A stretch of DNA of 56,924 nt from Hydrogenophaga sp. (GCF_022844385.1 NZ_JALHLX010000012.1:1-56924), one strand, 5' to 3'. Numbered from the stretch's first letter, positions 10,185 through 20,307 are shown. Program-made: numbers and translations. The notes: generated by a model not told the origin, from the sequence alone.

Positions 10185-11504
10185 ATGCAAAAGAGATTCC
10201 TTCCCCTGACCGGCGCCCTGGCGCTGGCCGCCCTGATCAGTGGTCCGGTCCACGCCCAGACCGAAATCCAGTGGTGGCATTCCATGGGTGGGGCCTTGGG
10301 TGAGTGGGTCAACGACCTGGCCAAGGACTACAACAGCAGCCAGACCCAGTACAAGATCGTGCCGACCTTCAAGGGCAGCTACGATGAGTCCATGACCGGC
10401 GCCATTGCTGCGTTCCGCGCCGGCAATGCACCCCACATCCTGCAGGTGTTCGAGGTCGGAACCGCCACCATGATGGCCAGTCGCGGTGCCATCGTGCCGG
10501 TGGGCGAGGTGATGAAGAAGGCTGGCGTGACGTTCAATCCCAACGCCTATGTGCCCGCGGTGGCCGGCTACTACACCGCTCCCAACGGCCAGATGCTGAG
10601 CTTTCCGTTCAACAGCTCGACGACCGTCTTTCACTACAACAAAGACGCCTTCAAGGCCGCCGGCCTGAATCCCGACAAGCCCCCGACCACCTGGCCGGAG
10701 GTGGCCCTGGCCGCCGGTGCGCTCAAGGCCTCGGGTCACAAGTGTCCCTTCACCACCAGCTGGGTGAGCTGGACGCAGCTGGAGAGCTTCTCGGCCTGGC
10801 ACAACACCGAGTTCGCCACCCTGGGCAACGGCATGCGGGGCATCAATGCCAAGCTCACCTTCAACAGCCCGCTGCACGTGCGCCACATCGAAAACCTGGC
10901 CAACATGGCCAAGACCGGTCTGTTCGTCTACAAGGGCCGTGGCAACGCGGCTGATGCCACCTTCGTCTCTGGCGAATGCGCCATGACCACCGGTTCGTCG
11001 GCGCTGTACGGCAACATCAAGCGCAATGCCAAATTCGCCAGCGGGATCGGCGCCCTGCCGTACTACCCCGATGTGCCAGGCGCTCCGCAGAACACCGTGA
11101 TCGGCGGTGCCAGCTTGTGGGTGATGTCGGGCAAGAAGGACGATGAGTACAAGGGCGTGGCCCAGTTCTTCGCCCACCTCTCCAAGGCCGAAGAGGCTGC
11201 CAAAAGCCACCAGCGCACAGGCTATTTGCCACTGACCACCGCGTCCTATGAGATGACCGACAAGTCCGGCTTCTACAAGCAAAACCCGGGCACCGACGTG
11301 TCGGTGGAGCAGATGATCCGCAAGACCACCGAGAAGTCGCGCGGCATTCGTCTGGGCAACTTCGTGCAGATCCGCACCATCAACGACGAAGAGCTTGAGC
11401 AGGTCTGGGCCGGTCGCAAGTCGGCCAAGCAGGCGCTGGACGACGCTGTGCGCCGCGGCAACGAGCAGCTCAGCCGCTTTGCTGCCGCCAACCGGGGCAA
11501 GTGA
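10185..11504 (+). CDS. ugpB: sn-Glycerol-3-phosphate ABC transporter substrate-binding protein UgpB
   Basis: A 439-residue periplasmic binding protein for glycerol-3-phosphate or glycerophosphodiesters. The N-terminus MQKRFLPLTGALALAALISG is a Sec signal peptide ending near VHAQ (residue 24). The mature part begins TEIQWWHSMGGALGEWVN, the standard UgpB opening, and continues with FKGSYDESMTGAIAAFRAG, split here as FKGSYDES and AAFRAGNAPHILQVFEVGT. C-terminal QRTGYLPLTTASYE is also typical. The start is fixed by an AGGAG at 10175-10179, 5 bp upstream. It opens the ugpBAECQ cassette. A hairpin after the stop may raise ugpB mRNA relative to the permease genes. Confidence 0.96.
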   Translation: MQKRFLPLTGALALAALISGPVHAQTEIQWWHSMGGALGEWVNDLAKDYNSSQTQYKIVPTFKGSYDESMTGAIAAFRAGNAPHILQVFEVGTATMMASRGAIVPVGEVMKKAGVTFNPNAYVPAVAGYYTAPNGQMLSFPFNSSTTVFHYNKDAFKAAGLNPDKPPTTWPEVALAAGALKASGHKCPFTTSWVSWTQLESFSAWHNTEFATLGNGMRGINAKLTFNSPLHVRHIENLANMAKTGLFVYKGRGNAADATFVSGECAMTTGSSALYGNIKRNAKFASGIGALPYYPDVPGAPQNTVIGGASLWVMSGKKDDEYKGVAQFFAHLSKAEEAAKSHQRTGYLPLTTASYEMTDKSGFYKQNPGTDVSVEQMIRKTTEKSRGIRLGNFVQIRTINDEELEQVWAGRKSAKQALDDAVRRGNEQLSRFAAANRGK

Positions 11505-11532
11505 TGAGCTGACGGGCACACCGCTGCCCCAC

Positions 11533-11569
11533 CCGCCCCGCGCCGGAATCTCTGGCCGGGGCGGTTTTT
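11533..11569 (+). terminator. Hairpin with T-tract between ugpB and ugpA
   Basis: CCGCCCCG (11533-11540) pairs with CGGGGCGG (11557-11564), with three further inner pairs, and is followed directly by TTTTT. This has the form of a Rho-independent terminator. Because ugpA lies only 36 bp further on the same strand, it probably acts as a partial terminator or as a 3' stabiliser of the abundant binding-protein message. Confidence 0.7.
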
Positions 11570-11604
11570 CGTTGCATACTCCGCGACCTTCCGACTGAAA
11601 TCCC

Positions 11605-12486
11605 ATGGAAAAACGCGTTCGCTTCAAATCCGCCTGGCTGCCTTGGCTGCTGGTCGCTCCGCAAATGGCGGTGGTGCTGATCTTCTTCTTCTGGCCGGCC
11701 GCGCAAGCGCTCTACCAGAGCGTGCTGCAGCAAGACGCCTTTGGCACCACGACCGAGTTCGTGGGTATGCTCAATTTCGAACGCCTGTGGGAGGATGAAA
11801 CCTACATCGATTCCTTCAACACCACCGCGGTGTTCTCGGTGCTGGTGGCCGTCATCGGCCTGGTGGTGGCCTTGTTGCTGGCCCTGATGGCCGATCGAGT
11901 GATCAAGGGCTCCAGCACCTACAAAACCCTGTTGATCTGGCCTTATGCGGTGGCGCCCGTGGTGGCGGGCGTCTTGTGGCTGTTCATGTTCGCCTCGCCT
12001 TTCGGCACGGTGTCGTACCTGCTGCGCCTGCTGGGATACGACTGGAACCACCTGCTCGAGCCAGACGACGCGATGGCCTTGATCGTGATGGCGTCGGTGT
12101 GGAAGCAGATTTCCTACAACTTCCTGTTCTTCCTGGCCGGGCTGCAGTCGATACCCAAGTCGCTGATTGAAGCGGCTGCGATCGACGGCGCCGGCTTCTG
12201 GCGCCGCTTCTGGAGCATCGTGTTTCCGTTGCTGTCGCCCACCACCTTCTTCCTGCTGGTCATCAACATCGTCTACGCGTTCTTCGACACCTTCGCCATC
12301 ATCGACGCGGCCACGCAAGGCGGGCCGGGCCAATCGACCTCGATCCTGGTCTACAAGGTGTACTACGACGGCTTCAAGGCACTGGACCTGGGCGGCTCGG
12401 CTGCGCAGTCGGTGGTGCTGATGACCATCGTCATAGCGCTGACGGTGATCCAGTTCCGCTTCGTCGAGAAAAAAGTCCAATACTGA
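11605..12486 (+). CDS. ugpA: Glycerol-3-phosphate ABC transporter permease UgpA
   Basis: A 293-residue inner-membrane permease with six predicted transmembrane segments, the first at about residues 13-35 ([20 protein letters not shown]). The binding-protein-dependent transport motif [22 protein letters not shown] near residues 190-211 (EAA...G loop) contacts the ATPase UgpC. It heterodimerises with UgpE. The order after ugpB and before ugpE is canonical, and the length is standard. The ATG lies 36 bp after the ugpB-ugpA hairpin; no strong Shine-Dalgarno sequence is seen. Confidence 0.95.
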   Translation: MEKRVRFKSAWLPWLLVAPQMAVVLIFFFWPAAQALYQSVLQQDAFGTTTEFVGMLNFERLWEDETYIDSFNTTAVFSVLVAVIGLVVALLLALMADRVIKGSSTYKTLLIWPYAVAPVVAGVLWLFMFASPFGTVSYLLRLLGYDWNHLLEPDDAMALIVMASVWKQISYNFLFFLAGLQSIPKSLIEAAAIDGAGFWRRFWSIVFPLLSPTTFFLLVINIVYAFFDTFAIIDAATQGGPGQSTSILVYKVYYDGFKALDLGGSAAQSVVLMTIVIALTVIQFRFVEKKVQY

Positions 12487-12499
12487 AAGCGAACTGCCC

Positions 12500-13354
12500 A
12501 TGATCGAACGCCGCCCGGGCCTGGACTTCCTGGCCCACTTCATCCTCATCGTCGGGGTGGCCATCGTGGCCTTTCCGGTCTACCTCACCATCGTTGCGTC
12601 CACCCAGTCGGCGCAGGACATCGCCTCGTCGGTGCCCATGTCGCTGCTGCCCGGCTCGAACATGCTCACCACCTACAAGGTGGCGCTCTTCGGCGGCGTG
12701 ACCGAAGCCGGCAGCACACTGCCTGCAGCACTGCCCATGATGGGCACGAGCCTGATCATGGCCCTGGCGATTGCCATCGGAAAGATCGCTATCTCGCTGC
12801 TGTCGGCCTTTGCCATCGTTTACTTCCGGTTCCCGTTTCGCAACCTGGTGTTCTGGATGATCTTCGTCACCCTGATGCTGCCGGTGGAAGTGCGCATCGG
12901 CCCGACCTACAAGGTGGTGAGCGACCTGGGCATGCTCAACACCTACGCCGGCCTGACCATTCCGCTCATCGCCTCGGCCACCGCCACCTTCCTGTTCCGC
13001 CAGTTCTTCCTGACCGTGCCCGACGAACTGGTCGAAGCCGCGCGCGTGGACGGCGCGGGTCCCATGCGCTTTTTCTGGGACGTGCTGCTGCCGATGTCGC
13101 GCACCAGCATTGCGGCGCTGTTCGTGATCCAGTTCATCTACGGCTGGAACCAGTACCTGTGGCCCTTGCTGATCACCACCAACGAAGACATGTACCCCAT
13201 CGTTCTGGGCATCAAGCGCCTGGTTTCGGGCGAGTCGTACACCGAGTGGAACGTGCTGATGGCCACCGCCTTCCTGGCCATGCTGCCGCCGGCCTTTGTG
13301 GTCATCCTCATGCAGAAGTGGTTCGTCAAGGGCCTGGTCGATACCGAAAAATAA
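12500..13354 (+). CDS. ugpE: Glycerol-3-phosphate ABC transporter permease UgpE
   Basis: A 284-residue permease partner of UgpA with six predicted membrane spans. Near its N-terminus is the typical [20 protein letters not shown]. The EAA loop is [20 protein letters not shown] at about residues 178-197. The family end [11 protein letters not shown] is present. The gap to ugpA is 13 bp and the next gene, ugpC, begins 11 bp after its stop, so the cassette is tightly packed. No odd features were seen. Confidence 0.96.
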   Translation: MIERRPGLDFLAHFILIVGVAIVAFPVYLTIVASTQSAQDIASSVPMSLLPGSNMLTTYKVALFGGVTEAGSTLPAALPMMGTSLIMALAIAIGKIAISLLSAFAIVYFRFPFRNLVFWMIFVTLMLPVEVRIGPTYKVVSDLGMLNTYAGLTIPLIASATATFLFRQFFLTVPDELVEAARVDGAGPMRFFWDVLLPMSRTSIAALFVIQFIYGWNQYLWPLLITTNEDMYPIVLGIKRLVSGESYTEWNVLMATAFLAMLPPAFVVILMQKWFVKGLVDTEK

Positions 13355-13365
13355 GCAGACACAAC

Positions 13366-14376
13366 ATGGCCTCCATCCAGTTCAAGAACGTCGTAAAGAA
13401 GTACATCCAGGGCAAACAATCGCTGCAAGTGATTCACGGCGTCAACGCCGAGATCGCCGACGGCGAGTTCATCGTCATCGTGGGTCCGTCGGGTTGCGGC
13501 AAGAGCACCCTGCTGCGCATGGTGGCCGGGCTCGAGGAGATCAGCGGCGGCGAGATCAGCATCGGCAGTCGCGTGGTCAACAAGCTGGAGCCGGCCGAAC
13601 GCGACATTGCCATGGTGTTCCAGAACTACGCGCTCTACCCGCACATGAGCGTGTTCGACAACATGGCCTATGGCTTGAAAATCGCCAAGGTGCCCAAAGA
13701 CGAGATCAAGGCCCGGGTGGACAAGGCCGCCGGCATCCTGGAGCTCGGCCAGTTGCTCGACCGCAAGCCGCGACAGCTCTCGGGCGGTCAACGCCAGCGC
13801 GTGGCCATGGGTCGTGCCATCGTGCGCCAGCCGCAGGTTTTCCTGTTCGATGAGCCACTGTCCAACCTGGACGCCAAGCTGCGCGCCCAGACGCGCCTGG
13901 AGATCCAGAAGCTGCACCGCGAACTTGGCATCACCAGTCTGTTCGTCACGCACGATCAGGTTGAAGCCATGACGCTGGCACAGCGCATGATCGTGATGAA
14001 CGCAGGCAACATGGAACAGTTCGGCACGCCCGAAGAGGTTTACTCCCGCCCGGCCACCACCTTCGTCGCCAGCTTCATCGGTTCTCCACCCATGAACTTG
14101 CTGAAGAACGCGCCCGGCGGCAAACCCGGCCAGTTGCTGGGCATTCGTCCGGAGCACCTCGACATCGGCACCGAGGGTTGGTCGCTGGTGGTCGACACGG
14201 TGGAATTGCTGGGGGCCGAGCGCCTGGTGCATGCCCGCGTGGGCGACGAACTGGTGATCATCCGCACCCACGAAGACCAGGGCGCGCCAGCCATCGGCAG
14301 CACCATCCGGGCCAAGCCGCGCGAAGACCGACAGCACTGGTATGACGCCAGCACCGGCAAACGGGTAGGACCGTGA
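13366..14376 (+). CDS. ugpC: Glycerol-3-phosphate import ATP-binding protein UgpC
   Basis: A 336-residue ABC ATPase of the MalK/UgpC type that energises UgpAE. Walker A is GPSGCGKST (residues 40-48), the signature is LSGGQRQRV (about 139-147), Walker B is [16 protein letters not shown], and the switch histidine is in [10 protein letters not shown]. The C-terminal part contains the MalK-type regulatory TOBE domain ([12 protein letters not shown]). The start ATGGCCTCC was chosen because a longer frame upstream lies inside ugpE. Its stop overlaps the GTG start of ugpQ (GTGA), indicating translational coupling of uptake and hydrolysis. Confidence 0.96.
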   Translation: MASIQFKNVVKKYIQGKQSLQVIHGVNAEIADGEFIVIVGPSGCGKSTLLRMVAGLEEISGGEISIGSRVVNKLEPAERDIAMVFQNYALYPHMSVFDNMAYGLKIAKVPKDEIKARVDKAAGILELGQLLDRKPRQLSGGQRQRVAMGRAIVRQPQVFLFDEPLSNLDAKLRAQTRLEIQKLHRELGITSLFVTHDQVEAMTLAQRMIVMNAGNMEQFGTPEEVYSRPATTFVASFIGSPPMNLLKNAPGGKPGQLLGIRPEHLDIGTEGWSLVVDTVELLGAERLVHARVGDELVIIRTHEDQGAPAIGSTIRAKPREDRQHWYDASTGKRVGP

Positions 14377-15113
14377 CCGACTGGCCCTACCCACGCTGGA
14401 TTGCGCACCGCGGCGCCGGCAAGCTCGCACCTGAAAACACCCTGGCTGCCTTTCGCCTGGGCGCCTCGCACGGCTACCGCATGGCCGAGTGCGACGCCAA
14501 ACTCAGTGCCGACGGCGTGGTGTTCCTGCTGCACGACGACACGCTCAACCGCACCAGCAACGGCCACGGTATCGGCGGCGACCAGTCCTGGAGCGCCTTG
14601 AGTCAACTGGATGCCGGCAGCTGGCATTCAAGCAGCTTCGCGGGTGAGCCCCTGGCCACGCTGGAGAGCGTGGCCCGTTACTGCCAGGCCAACGTCTGCT
14701 GGCTCAACATTGAAATCAAACCCACCCCGGGTCTGGAAGCCCAGACTGGCCGGGCCGTGGCGGCGGCCGCGCAGCGGCTCTGGCGAAATCAGCCGAACCG
14801 CCCCCCGCTGCTCACCTCGTTCCGGCCCGAAGCCTTGCAAGGCGCGATGCTCACCGCGCCCGAGTTGCCTCGTGGCCTGCTGCTGGACACCTTGTGGGAC
14901 GGTTGGCTGGACATGGCGCGCTCGCTGGAATGCGTGGCGATCGTGTGCAACCACGCGCTGTGGGACGCTGCGCTGGTGGCCACCGCGCGGGCCAACGGCC
15001 TTCGCATGCTGGCCTACACGGTCAACGACGACTGGGCGGCCCAGCGCCTGCTCGATCTGGGGCTGGACGGCATCATCACCGACCGGGTGGACCTGTTTGC
15101 GCCGGGCCCCTGA
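14373..15113 (+). CDS. ugpQ: Glycerophosphodiester phosphodiesterase UgpQ
   Basis: A 246-residue cytoplasmic enzyme that hydrolyses glycerophosphodiesters to glycerol-3-phosphate and an alcohol. The GDPD catalytic residues are visible: [14 protein letters not shown] at about residues 10-23, [23 protein letters not shown] near 50-61 and the metal ligand stretch NIEIKPTPG. The C-terminal [21 protein letters not shown] (seen as VNDDW and GIITD) is a family feature. It uses a GTG start overlapping the ugpC stop. No signal peptide is present, so it acts on substrates after import. Confidence 0.95.
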   Translation: MTDWPYPRWIAHRGAGKLAPENTLAAFRLGASHGYRMAECDAKLSADGVVFLLHDDTLNRTSNGHGIGGDQSWSALSQLDAGSWHSSSFAGEPLATLESVARYCQANVCWLNIEIKPTPGLEAQTGRAVAAAAQRLWRNQPNRPPLLTSFRPEALQGAMLTAPELPRGLLLDTLWDGWLDMARSLECVAIVCNHALWDAALVATARANGLRMLAYTVNDDWAAQRLLDLGLDGIITDRVDLFAPGP

Positions 15114-15114
15114 A

Positions 15115-15381
15115 TCAACGCCCCCTCAGCCACCAGGCCACCGTTCCCTGGACCAGCACCAGCGCCGCATAAGTGGCGATCTTGCCGTCACGGCCGAAGT
15201 AGATCAGCCCCGCCAGCAGCACGCCGATGCCCAAGACCCACAGCAGGGAGATCTGCATGGCGCTGCCCAGACCCGGTCGGCCTTTGCGGCGGATGCGCAG
15301 GCCGGCCCACAACAGCAAACCCACGCCAAGCGCGGGCGCCACAAAACCCGCCAGGTGGGCCAATACAGATAGAGGTGTCAT
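15115..15381 (-). CDS. Small three-helix membrane protein, unknown function
   Basis: An 88-residue hydrophobic protein with three likely membrane segments (about 9-29, 43-62 and 69-85), separated by a basic loop RIRRKGRPG. It is convergent with ugpQ (stop codons 1 bp apart) and divergent from hemA, with 48 bp between the two start codons. I do not recognise a named family. The start MTPLSV was chosen to fit the divergent arrangement. The coding call rests on hydrophobic pattern and tight packing, so confidence is moderate. Confidence 0.65.
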   Translation of the reverse strand: MTPLSVLAHLAGFVAPALGVGLLLWAGLRIRRKGRPGLGSAMQISLLWVLGIGVLLAGLIYFGRDGKIATYAALVLVQGTVAWWLRGR

Positions 15382-15393
15382 CGATAGTTGACA

Positions 15394-15423
15394 GTGACAT
15401 GCATAAGCGATCAATTTTATAAT
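15394..15423 (+). promoter_or_regulatory. Sigma-70 type promoter of hemA (predicted leaderless)
   Basis: GTGACA at 15394-15399 (5 of 6 to TTGACA), an 18 bp spacer and a perfect TATAAT at 15418-15423. Transcription would start about 7 bp after the -10 box, at or next to the hemA ATG at 15430. No Shine-Dalgarno sequence is present before the ATG. Confidence 0.65.
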
Positions 15424-15429
15424 CCGCGC

Positions 15430-16728
15430 ATGTCTGTCTGGACCCTCGGTATCAACCATCACACGGCTCCGCTCGATTTGCGGGGCCGTTTTGCGTTCGC
15501 ACTGGATCAGATCCAGCCCACGCTCGACGGTTACCGCCAGAGTCTTGCGCGCCAACCCGAGGCCACCCTGCTCTCCACCTGCAACCGCACCGAGCTCTAC
15601 GGCGCTGGCGATGCTTCTGCCGTGGACCCCACGCTGGACTGGCTGGCCCAGACCGGCGGCGTGAGCACGAACGTCTTGCGCGACCACGCTTACGTGCTGC
15701 GCGACGACCAGGCCGCCCGCCACGCGTTCCGCGTGGCCAGCGGCCTGGACAGCATGGTGCTGGGTGAGGCGCAGATCCTGGGCCAGATGAAAGACGCGGT
15801 GCGCGCCGCCAACGATGCCGGGGCGCTCGGCAGCACGCTGCACCAGCTGTTCCAGCGCTCCTTTGCCGTGGCCAAGGAAGTTCGCAGCTCCACCGAGATT
15901 GGTGCCCACTCCATCAGCATGACGGCTGCGGCCGTGCGCCTGGCCTCGCAGCTGTTTGAAGATCTGAAGGAAATCCGGGTGCTGTTCGTCGGCGCGGGCG
16001 AGATGATCGAACTCGCCGCCACCCACTTCGCGGCCAAAACGCCCAAGAGCATGGCGATCGCCAACCGCACGCTGGAGCGCGGCGAGAAGCTGGCCAACCG
16101 CTTCGGCGCCCAGGTGATCCGCCTGGCCGACGTGCCCGATCGACTGCACGAATTCGACGCCGTCATCAGTTGCACCGCCAGCACGCTGCCCATCATCGGG
16201 CTGGGCGCCGTAGAGCGCGCGCTGAAAAAACGCCGCTACCGCCCCATGTTCATGGTCGACCTGGCGGTGCCGCGCGACATCGAATTTGAAGTAAAGGCGC
16301 TGACCGACGTTTACCTCTACACAGTGGACGACCTGGCCACCGTGGTGCAAACCGGCAAGGAAAACCGCCAGGCCGCCGTGGCCCAGGCTGAGGTGATCAT
16401 CGACGCCGGTGTGGCCAGCTTCATGAACTGGATGGACCAGCGCAACCCCGCCAGCGGCGTGGTGCCCCTGATCCAGCAGATCAACGCACAGGCCGATGAG
16501 TGGCGAGCCACCGAACTTGCCCGCGCGCGCCGCATGCTGGCCAAGGGCGAACCGGTGGAGGCTGTGCTCGAAGCCTTGTCCAAGGGCCTGACCCAGAAGA
16601 TGCTGCACGGCACGCTGGCCGAACTGCACACCGGCGACAACGCCGCGCGCGCAGCGACGGCGCAAACCGTCTCGCGCCTGTTCCTGCGCGAGTCAAGCGC
16701 CAAATCGCCGCGCGCTCCGCAGGCCTAG
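15430..16728 (+). CDS. hemA: Glutamyl-tRNA reductase HemA
   Basis: A 432-residue NADPH-dependent enzyme that reduces glutamyl-tRNA to glutamate-1-semialdehyde, the first committed step of the C5 tetrapyrrole pathway. The nucleophilic cysteine is Cys50 in [12 protein letters not shown]. Also present are [15 protein letters not shown], the nucleotide-binding [11 protein letters not shown] near residue 186 and the helical C-terminal dimerisation domain. The N-terminus [14 protein letters not shown] is the usual one, which decides the start. It heads hemA - prfA - prmC - grxD, the order known from enterobacteria for hemA-prfA-prmC. Confidence 0.97.
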   Translation: MSVWTLGINHHTAPLDLRGRFAFALDQIQPTLDGYRQSLARQPEATLLSTCNRTELYGAGDASAVDPTLDWLAQTGGVSTNVLRDHAYVLRDDQAARHAFRVASGLDSMVLGEAQILGQMKDAVRAANDAGALGSTLHQLFQRSFAVAKEVRSSTEIGAHSISMTAAAVRLASQLFEDLKEIRVLFVGAGEMIELAATHFAAKTPKSMAIANRTLERGEKLANRFGAQVIRLADVPDRLHEFDAVISCTASTLPIIGLGAVERALKKRRYRPMFMVDLAVPRDIEFEVKALTDVYLYTVDDLATVVQTGKENRQAAVAQAEVIIDAGVASFMNWMDQRNPASGVVPLIQQINAQADEWRATELARARRMLAKGEPVEAVLEALSKGLTQKMLHGTLAELHTGDNAARAATAQTVSRLFLRESSAKSPRAPQA

Positions 16729-16806
16729 CGGTCTGACCGGGCGGGTGCCGTTTGCGGGTCCTCACCCGCAAAGCGCCCTTCCGGCTGACATCGACATTCC
16801 CCACCC

Positions 16807-17895
16807 ATGAAACCTTTCGTCCGCGACACCTTGCTGCGCCAACGCGCCCGCCTGCACGAGCTCGACGCCCTGCTCTCTGCGCCCGACGTGGTGGACAACA
16901 TGGAGCGCTTCAAGACACTCAGCCGTGAGCATGCCGACGCCTCCACAGTGGTTGAGGTGTTCAACCGCTACCTGCAGCGCGAAGCCGACTTGGCGTCGGC
17001 CACCGAGATGCTCGGGGAGGCCGAGATGGCCGACATGGCGCGCGAAGAAATCGACACTGCCCAGGCCGACATGGCCCAGCTCGACACCGACCTGCAACAA
17101 CTGCTGTTGCCCAAGGACCCGGACGACGAGCGCAACGCCTTCGTGGAAATTCGGGCCGGTACCGGTGGCGACGAGTCGGCGCTGTTCGCCGGCGACCTTG
17201 CTCGGCTGTACACCCGCTACGCCGAGCGCCAGGGCTGGCAGGTCGAAGCGGTGAGCGAATCGCCCAGCGAACTCGGTGGCTACAAGGAGGTGGTGCTGCG
17301 CGTGTCCGGCCCCGGCGCCTACGGCCGGCTGCGCTTCGAGTCGGGCGGTCACCGCGTGCAGCGTGTGCCCGCCACCGAAACGCAAGGGCGCATCCACACC
17401 AGCGCGGCCACCGTGGCGGTGATGCCCGAGCCAGACGAGACCGAGGCGGTGAAGCTCAACCCGAGCGAGCTGCGCATCGACACCTACCGCGCCAGCGGCG
17501 CCGGCGGCCAGCACATCAACAAAACCGACTCGGCCGTGCGCGTGACCCACCTGCCCACCGGCATCACCGCCGAATGCCAGGATGGCCGCAGCCAGCACAG
17601 CAACAAGGCCAAGGCCCTGCAGGTGCTCACCGCCCGCCTGCAGGAAAAAGACCGCAGCGAACGCGCCGCCAAGGAAGCCGCCACGCGCAAGGGCCTGATC
17701 GGCAGCGGCGACCGCAGCGACCGCATCCGCACCTACAACTTTCCCCAGGGTCGCATCACCGACCACCGTATCAATCTCACGCTGTACAAGGTGCTGCAGG
17801 TGATGGAGGGTGATCTGGACGAGATGGTCCATGCCCTGCAGGTGGCGCGCGGCACCGAGCTGCTGGCCGAGCTTGAACAGCGCAACGGCGGATGA
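16807..17895 (+). CDS. prfA: Peptide chain release factor 1
   Basis: A 362-residue class I release factor that reads UAA and UAG. The catalytic GGQ motif ([16 protein letters not shown]) is near residues 234-236. The anticodon-like tripeptide region is [14 protein letters not shown] near residue 185, and the PxT pattern marks RF1 rather than RF2. The C-terminus [16 protein letters not shown] is typical. The gene lies 78 bp after hemA and overlaps prmC by four bases (ATGA). The product of prmC methylates the Gln of this GGQ, so enzyme and substrate are co-encoded. Confidence 0.97.
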   Translation: MKPFVRDTLLRQRARLHELDALLSAPDVVDNMERFKTLSREHADASTVVEVFNRYLQREADLASATEMLGEAEMADMAREEIDTAQADMAQLDTDLQQLLLPKDPDDERNAFVEIRAGTGGDESALFAGDLARLYTRYAERQGWQVEAVSESPSELGGYKEVVLRVSGPGAYGRLRFESGGHRVQRVPATETQGRIHTSAATVAVMPEPDETEAVKLNPSELRIDTYRASGAGGQHINKTDSAVRVTHLPTGITAECQDGRSQHSNKAKALQVLTARLQEKDRSERAAKEAATRKGLIGSGDRSDRIRTYNFPQGRITDHRINLTLYKVLQVMEGDLDEMVHALQVARGTELLAELEQRNGG

Positions 17896-18728
17896 ACACC
17901 GTTCGCCAGACACTGGCGGTGCTGCAACAGGGTGGCCTGGACCGCCTCGATGCGCAGATGCTGCTCTTGCTCGCCCTGCAGCGCAGTCCGCACGACCGCG
18001 CGTGGCTCGTGGCGCACGACGGTGATGCGCTGCCGGCCGATGCAGCAGCACGGCTGGCAGTCCTCGTTGGGCGACGCCAGCGCGATGAACCCATGGCCTA
18101 CCTGCGCGGCGACCAGGAGTTCTTTGGCCTGCAATTGCAGGTGGACCGGCGCGTGCTGGTTCCGCGCCCCGACACCGAAACGCTCGTGAACTGGGCGCTG
18201 GAGAAGGTGGATGACGCGAACGACGCAATGCGCGTGCTGGACCTGGGCACGGGCAGCGGCGCCATTGCGCTGGCCATCGCATCACAACGACCGACGGCAT
18301 CGGTGAGCGCGACCGACGCCAGCGACGACGCGCTCGCAGTGGCCCGCAGCAATGCACAGCGTCTGGGCCTGCCCGTGCGGTTTCACGCAGGGTCCTGGCT
18401 GGACGCGGTGCCCGGTCAACGCTTTGAAGTGATCGTCACCAACCCGCCCTACATTGCCGAGCACGACCCGCACCTGGCCGCCCTGACCCATGAACCCTTG
18501 AGTGCCCTCACGGCCGGCGCCGACGGCCTCAGCGACATCCGCACCATCGTCGCCGACGCACCGCATGCGCTGGTGTCTGGCGGCTGGCTGTTGATCGAAC
18601 ACGGCTTCGACCAGGCCGAGGTGGTGCGCGGCCTGCTGCAAGCCGCCGGATTCGAACAGGTGAGCAGCCGCACCGACCTTGCGGCCATCGAACGCTGCAG
18701 CGGCGGCCAGTGGCCACAACGGCGATAA
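17892..18728 (+). CDS. prmC: Release factor glutamine methyltransferase PrmC
   Basis: A 278-residue SAM-dependent N5-glutamine methyltransferase acting on the GGQ motif of release factors. A helical N-terminal domain is followed by a Rossmann fold with [14 protein letters not shown] (about residues 116-129) and the substrate-binding NPPY motif ([13 protein letters not shown], near 184-187). PRPDTE at about 93-98 is a conserved HemK/PrmC feature. Its ATG overlaps the prfA stop. Both position and motifs agree, so the name is secure. Confidence 0.96.
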   Translation: MNTVRQTLAVLQQGGLDRLDAQMLLLLALQRSPHDRAWLVAHDGDALPADAAARLAVLVGRRQRDEPMAYLRGDQEFFGLQLQVDRRVLVPRPDTETLVNWALEKVDDANDAMRVLDLGTGSGAIALAIASQRPTASVSATDASDDALAVARSNAQRLGLPVRFHAGSWLDAVPGQRFEVIVTNPPYIAEHDPHLAALTHEPLSALTAGADGLSDIRTIVADAPHALVSGGWLLIEHGFDQAEVVRGLLQAAGFEQVSSRTDLAAIERCSGGQWPQRR

Positions 18729-18781
18729 TGCAGGCCGTTCCCGGGTCACTCCAGACCCATTCGCAGAAGGACCTTTCAGCC

Positions 18782-19105
18782 ATGAGCGACGCCCAAACCC
18801 GAATCGACCAACTGGTCAAATCCAACGAGATCGTGCTGTTCATGAAGGGCAACGCGAGTTTCCCCATGTGCGGCTTCTCCGGCCGAGCCATCCAGATCCT
18901 CAAGGCCTGCGGCGTCGAGACCAAGACGCTCAAGACCGTGAACGTGCTCGAAGACGAAGAAGTGCGCCAGGGCATCAAGGAATACAGCAACTGGCCGACC
19001 ATCCCGCAGCTCTACGTCAAGGGCGAATTTGTCGGCGGCTCGGACATCATGATGGAGATGTACCAGTCGGGCGAACTGCAGCAGGTCATCACCGGCCAAA
19101 GCTGA
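18782..19105 (+). CDS. grxD: Monothiol glutaredoxin GrxD
   Basis: A 107-residue monothiol glutaredoxin with the CGFS active site at residues 30-33 (FPMCGFSGRA). Such proteins bind a glutathione-ligated 2Fe-2S cluster and deliver it to acceptors. NWPTIPQLYVKGEFVGGSD (about 72-90) carries the conserved TIPQ cis-proline region. I chose MSDAQTRIDQL, which fits the family start; a longer reading overlaps prmC. It follows prmC by 53 bp and is closed by a good terminator. Confidence 0.96.
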   Translation: MSDAQTRIDQLVKSNEIVLFMKGNASFPMCGFSGRAIQILKACGVETKTLKTVNVLEDEEVRQGIKEYSNWPTIPQLYVKGEFVGGSDIMMEMYQSGELQQVITGQS

Positions 19106-19125
19106 CAGCCCCTGCGCTGCCGCAC

Positions 19126-19149
19126 AAGCCACCCTCGGGTGGCTTTGTT
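19126..19149 (+). terminator. Rho-independent terminator after grxD
   Basis: AAGCCACC pairs with GGTGGCTT around a CTCG loop, followed by TGTTGTTT. It lies 20 bp after the grxD stop and would end the hemA-prfA-prmC-grxD transcript. Confidence 0.8.
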
Positions 19150-19301
19150 GTTTCTGGATCTGAAGCGGCGCCTTTCGCGCGGTTTTGCACGCCAGCGGTC
19201 AATCCTTAGTTCAGCGGGACCTTTGTGGGGCTTTTCGGTGTTCATGGCCGGCACATCTTGTGCTTGAATGAAACTGCCACTGAACCTTCAAGGAGAACCG
19301 C

Positions 19302-20306
19302 ATGAGCTCACGCAGCCTGGTCGCTTCACCCCCGCTTGGTCTGCCCATCGCCCAGATGCGCAGCGTGTTCAGCGCCGACGACGTCGAGCGCAAGCTGGCC
19401 AAATTGCAGGCCAGCGGCAATGAACGCGAATACGAGTGCCTGCGCAACACCTGGCAACGCATGCTGGAGCGCGGTCCACAGCGCTTTGCCGTCAAACCCT
19501 CGGGCGTGCCCGACATGGCCCCACTCTACGACCTGCTGCCCAATTTCGTTGACGTGCTCGACGACGTGAAGCGCCATGTGGCCCTGAGCCAGGACAGCCG
19601 CGACAGCCTGGAGGTGACGCCCATCCTCTTGCTCGGCCCGCCCGGTGTGGGCAAGACCCACTTCGCCAAACAGCTCGCGGACCTGCTGGGCACCAGCATG
19701 AGTCTCGTGCCCATGAGCTCCATGACGGCGGGCTGGCTGCTGTCGGGTTCCTCGTCGCAATGGAAAGGCGCCAAACCGGGCAAAGTGTTTGAAGCGCTGG
19801 TGGACGGCCAGTACGCCAACCCGGTGATCGTGGTCGACGAGATCGACAAGGCCAATGCCGACGCGCAGTACGACCCGCTGGGCGCGCTCTACAGCCTGCT
19901 GGAACACGACACGGCGCAAAGCTTTGTGGACGAGTTCGCCGAGGTGCCGATCGACGCGAGTCAGGTGATCTGGGTCACCACCGCCAACAACGAACGCCAC
20001 ATTCCCGAGCCGATCATGAACCGCATGAACGTGTACGAGATCGCGCCGCCCTCGCTGGAAGCCGCGCGCAAGATCGCCGCGCACCTGCACCGCGGCATCC
20101 TGGGCGAACACGACTGGGGACAACGCTTCGACCCGGAGCCGGCCGACGACGTGCTGGACCAACTGGCGGTGCTGGCACCGCGCGAGATGCGCAGGGCACT
20201 GGTCACCGCGTTCGGCAATGCGCGGCTGGACAACCGCTACCGCGTGGAACCCGACGACCTGCCCAAGGCGGGAGCAGGCAAGAGCCGCATCGGGTTCCTT
20301 CAGTAA
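19302..20306 (+). CDS. Lon-like AAA+ ATPase without protease domain
   Basis: A 334-residue AAA+ protein. Walker A is GPPGVGKTHFAKQ (residues 112-119), Walker B is VIVVDEIDKAN (about 174-182), sensor-1 is WVTTANNERHIPE, and an arginine-finger-like IMNRMNVYEI follows. The module resembles the Lon ATPase domain, but there is no LAN substrate-binding domain and no Ser-Lys protease domain. The N-terminal 100 residues are helical and unrecognised. A strong ribosome site (AAGGAG, 6 bp upstream) fixes the start. The gene stands alone, between the grxD terminator and the convergent livF. The client is unknown; an unfoldase or remodelling role is inference. Confidence 0.85.
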   Translation: MSSRSLVASPPLGLPIAQMRSVFSADDVERKLAKLQASGNEREYECLRNTWQRMLERGPQRFAVKPSGVPDMAPLYDLLPNFVDVLDDVKRHVALSQDSRDSLEVTPILLLGPPGVGKTHFAKQLADLLGTSMSLVPMSSMTAGWLLSGSSSQWKGAKPGKVFEALVDGQYANPVIVVDEIDKANADAQYDPLGALYSLLEHDTAQSFVDEFAEVPIDASQVIWVTTANNERHIPEPIMNRMNVYEIAPPSLEAARKIAAHLHRGILGEHDWGQRFDPEPADDVLDQLAVLAPREMRRALVTAFGNARLDNRYRVEPDDLPKAGAGKSRIGFLQ

Positions 20307-20307
20307 G

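Noticed and set aside
15115..16665. Open frame of 516 codons antisense to hemA
   Set aside because: Only the final 88 codons could encode a protein of their own (small membrane protein). The rest is the shadow of hemA.
18710..18781. A longer N-terminus for glutaredoxin GrxD
   Set aside because: The extension overlaps the end of prmC and adds sequence not found in monothiol glutaredoxins; the start at 18782 fits the family.
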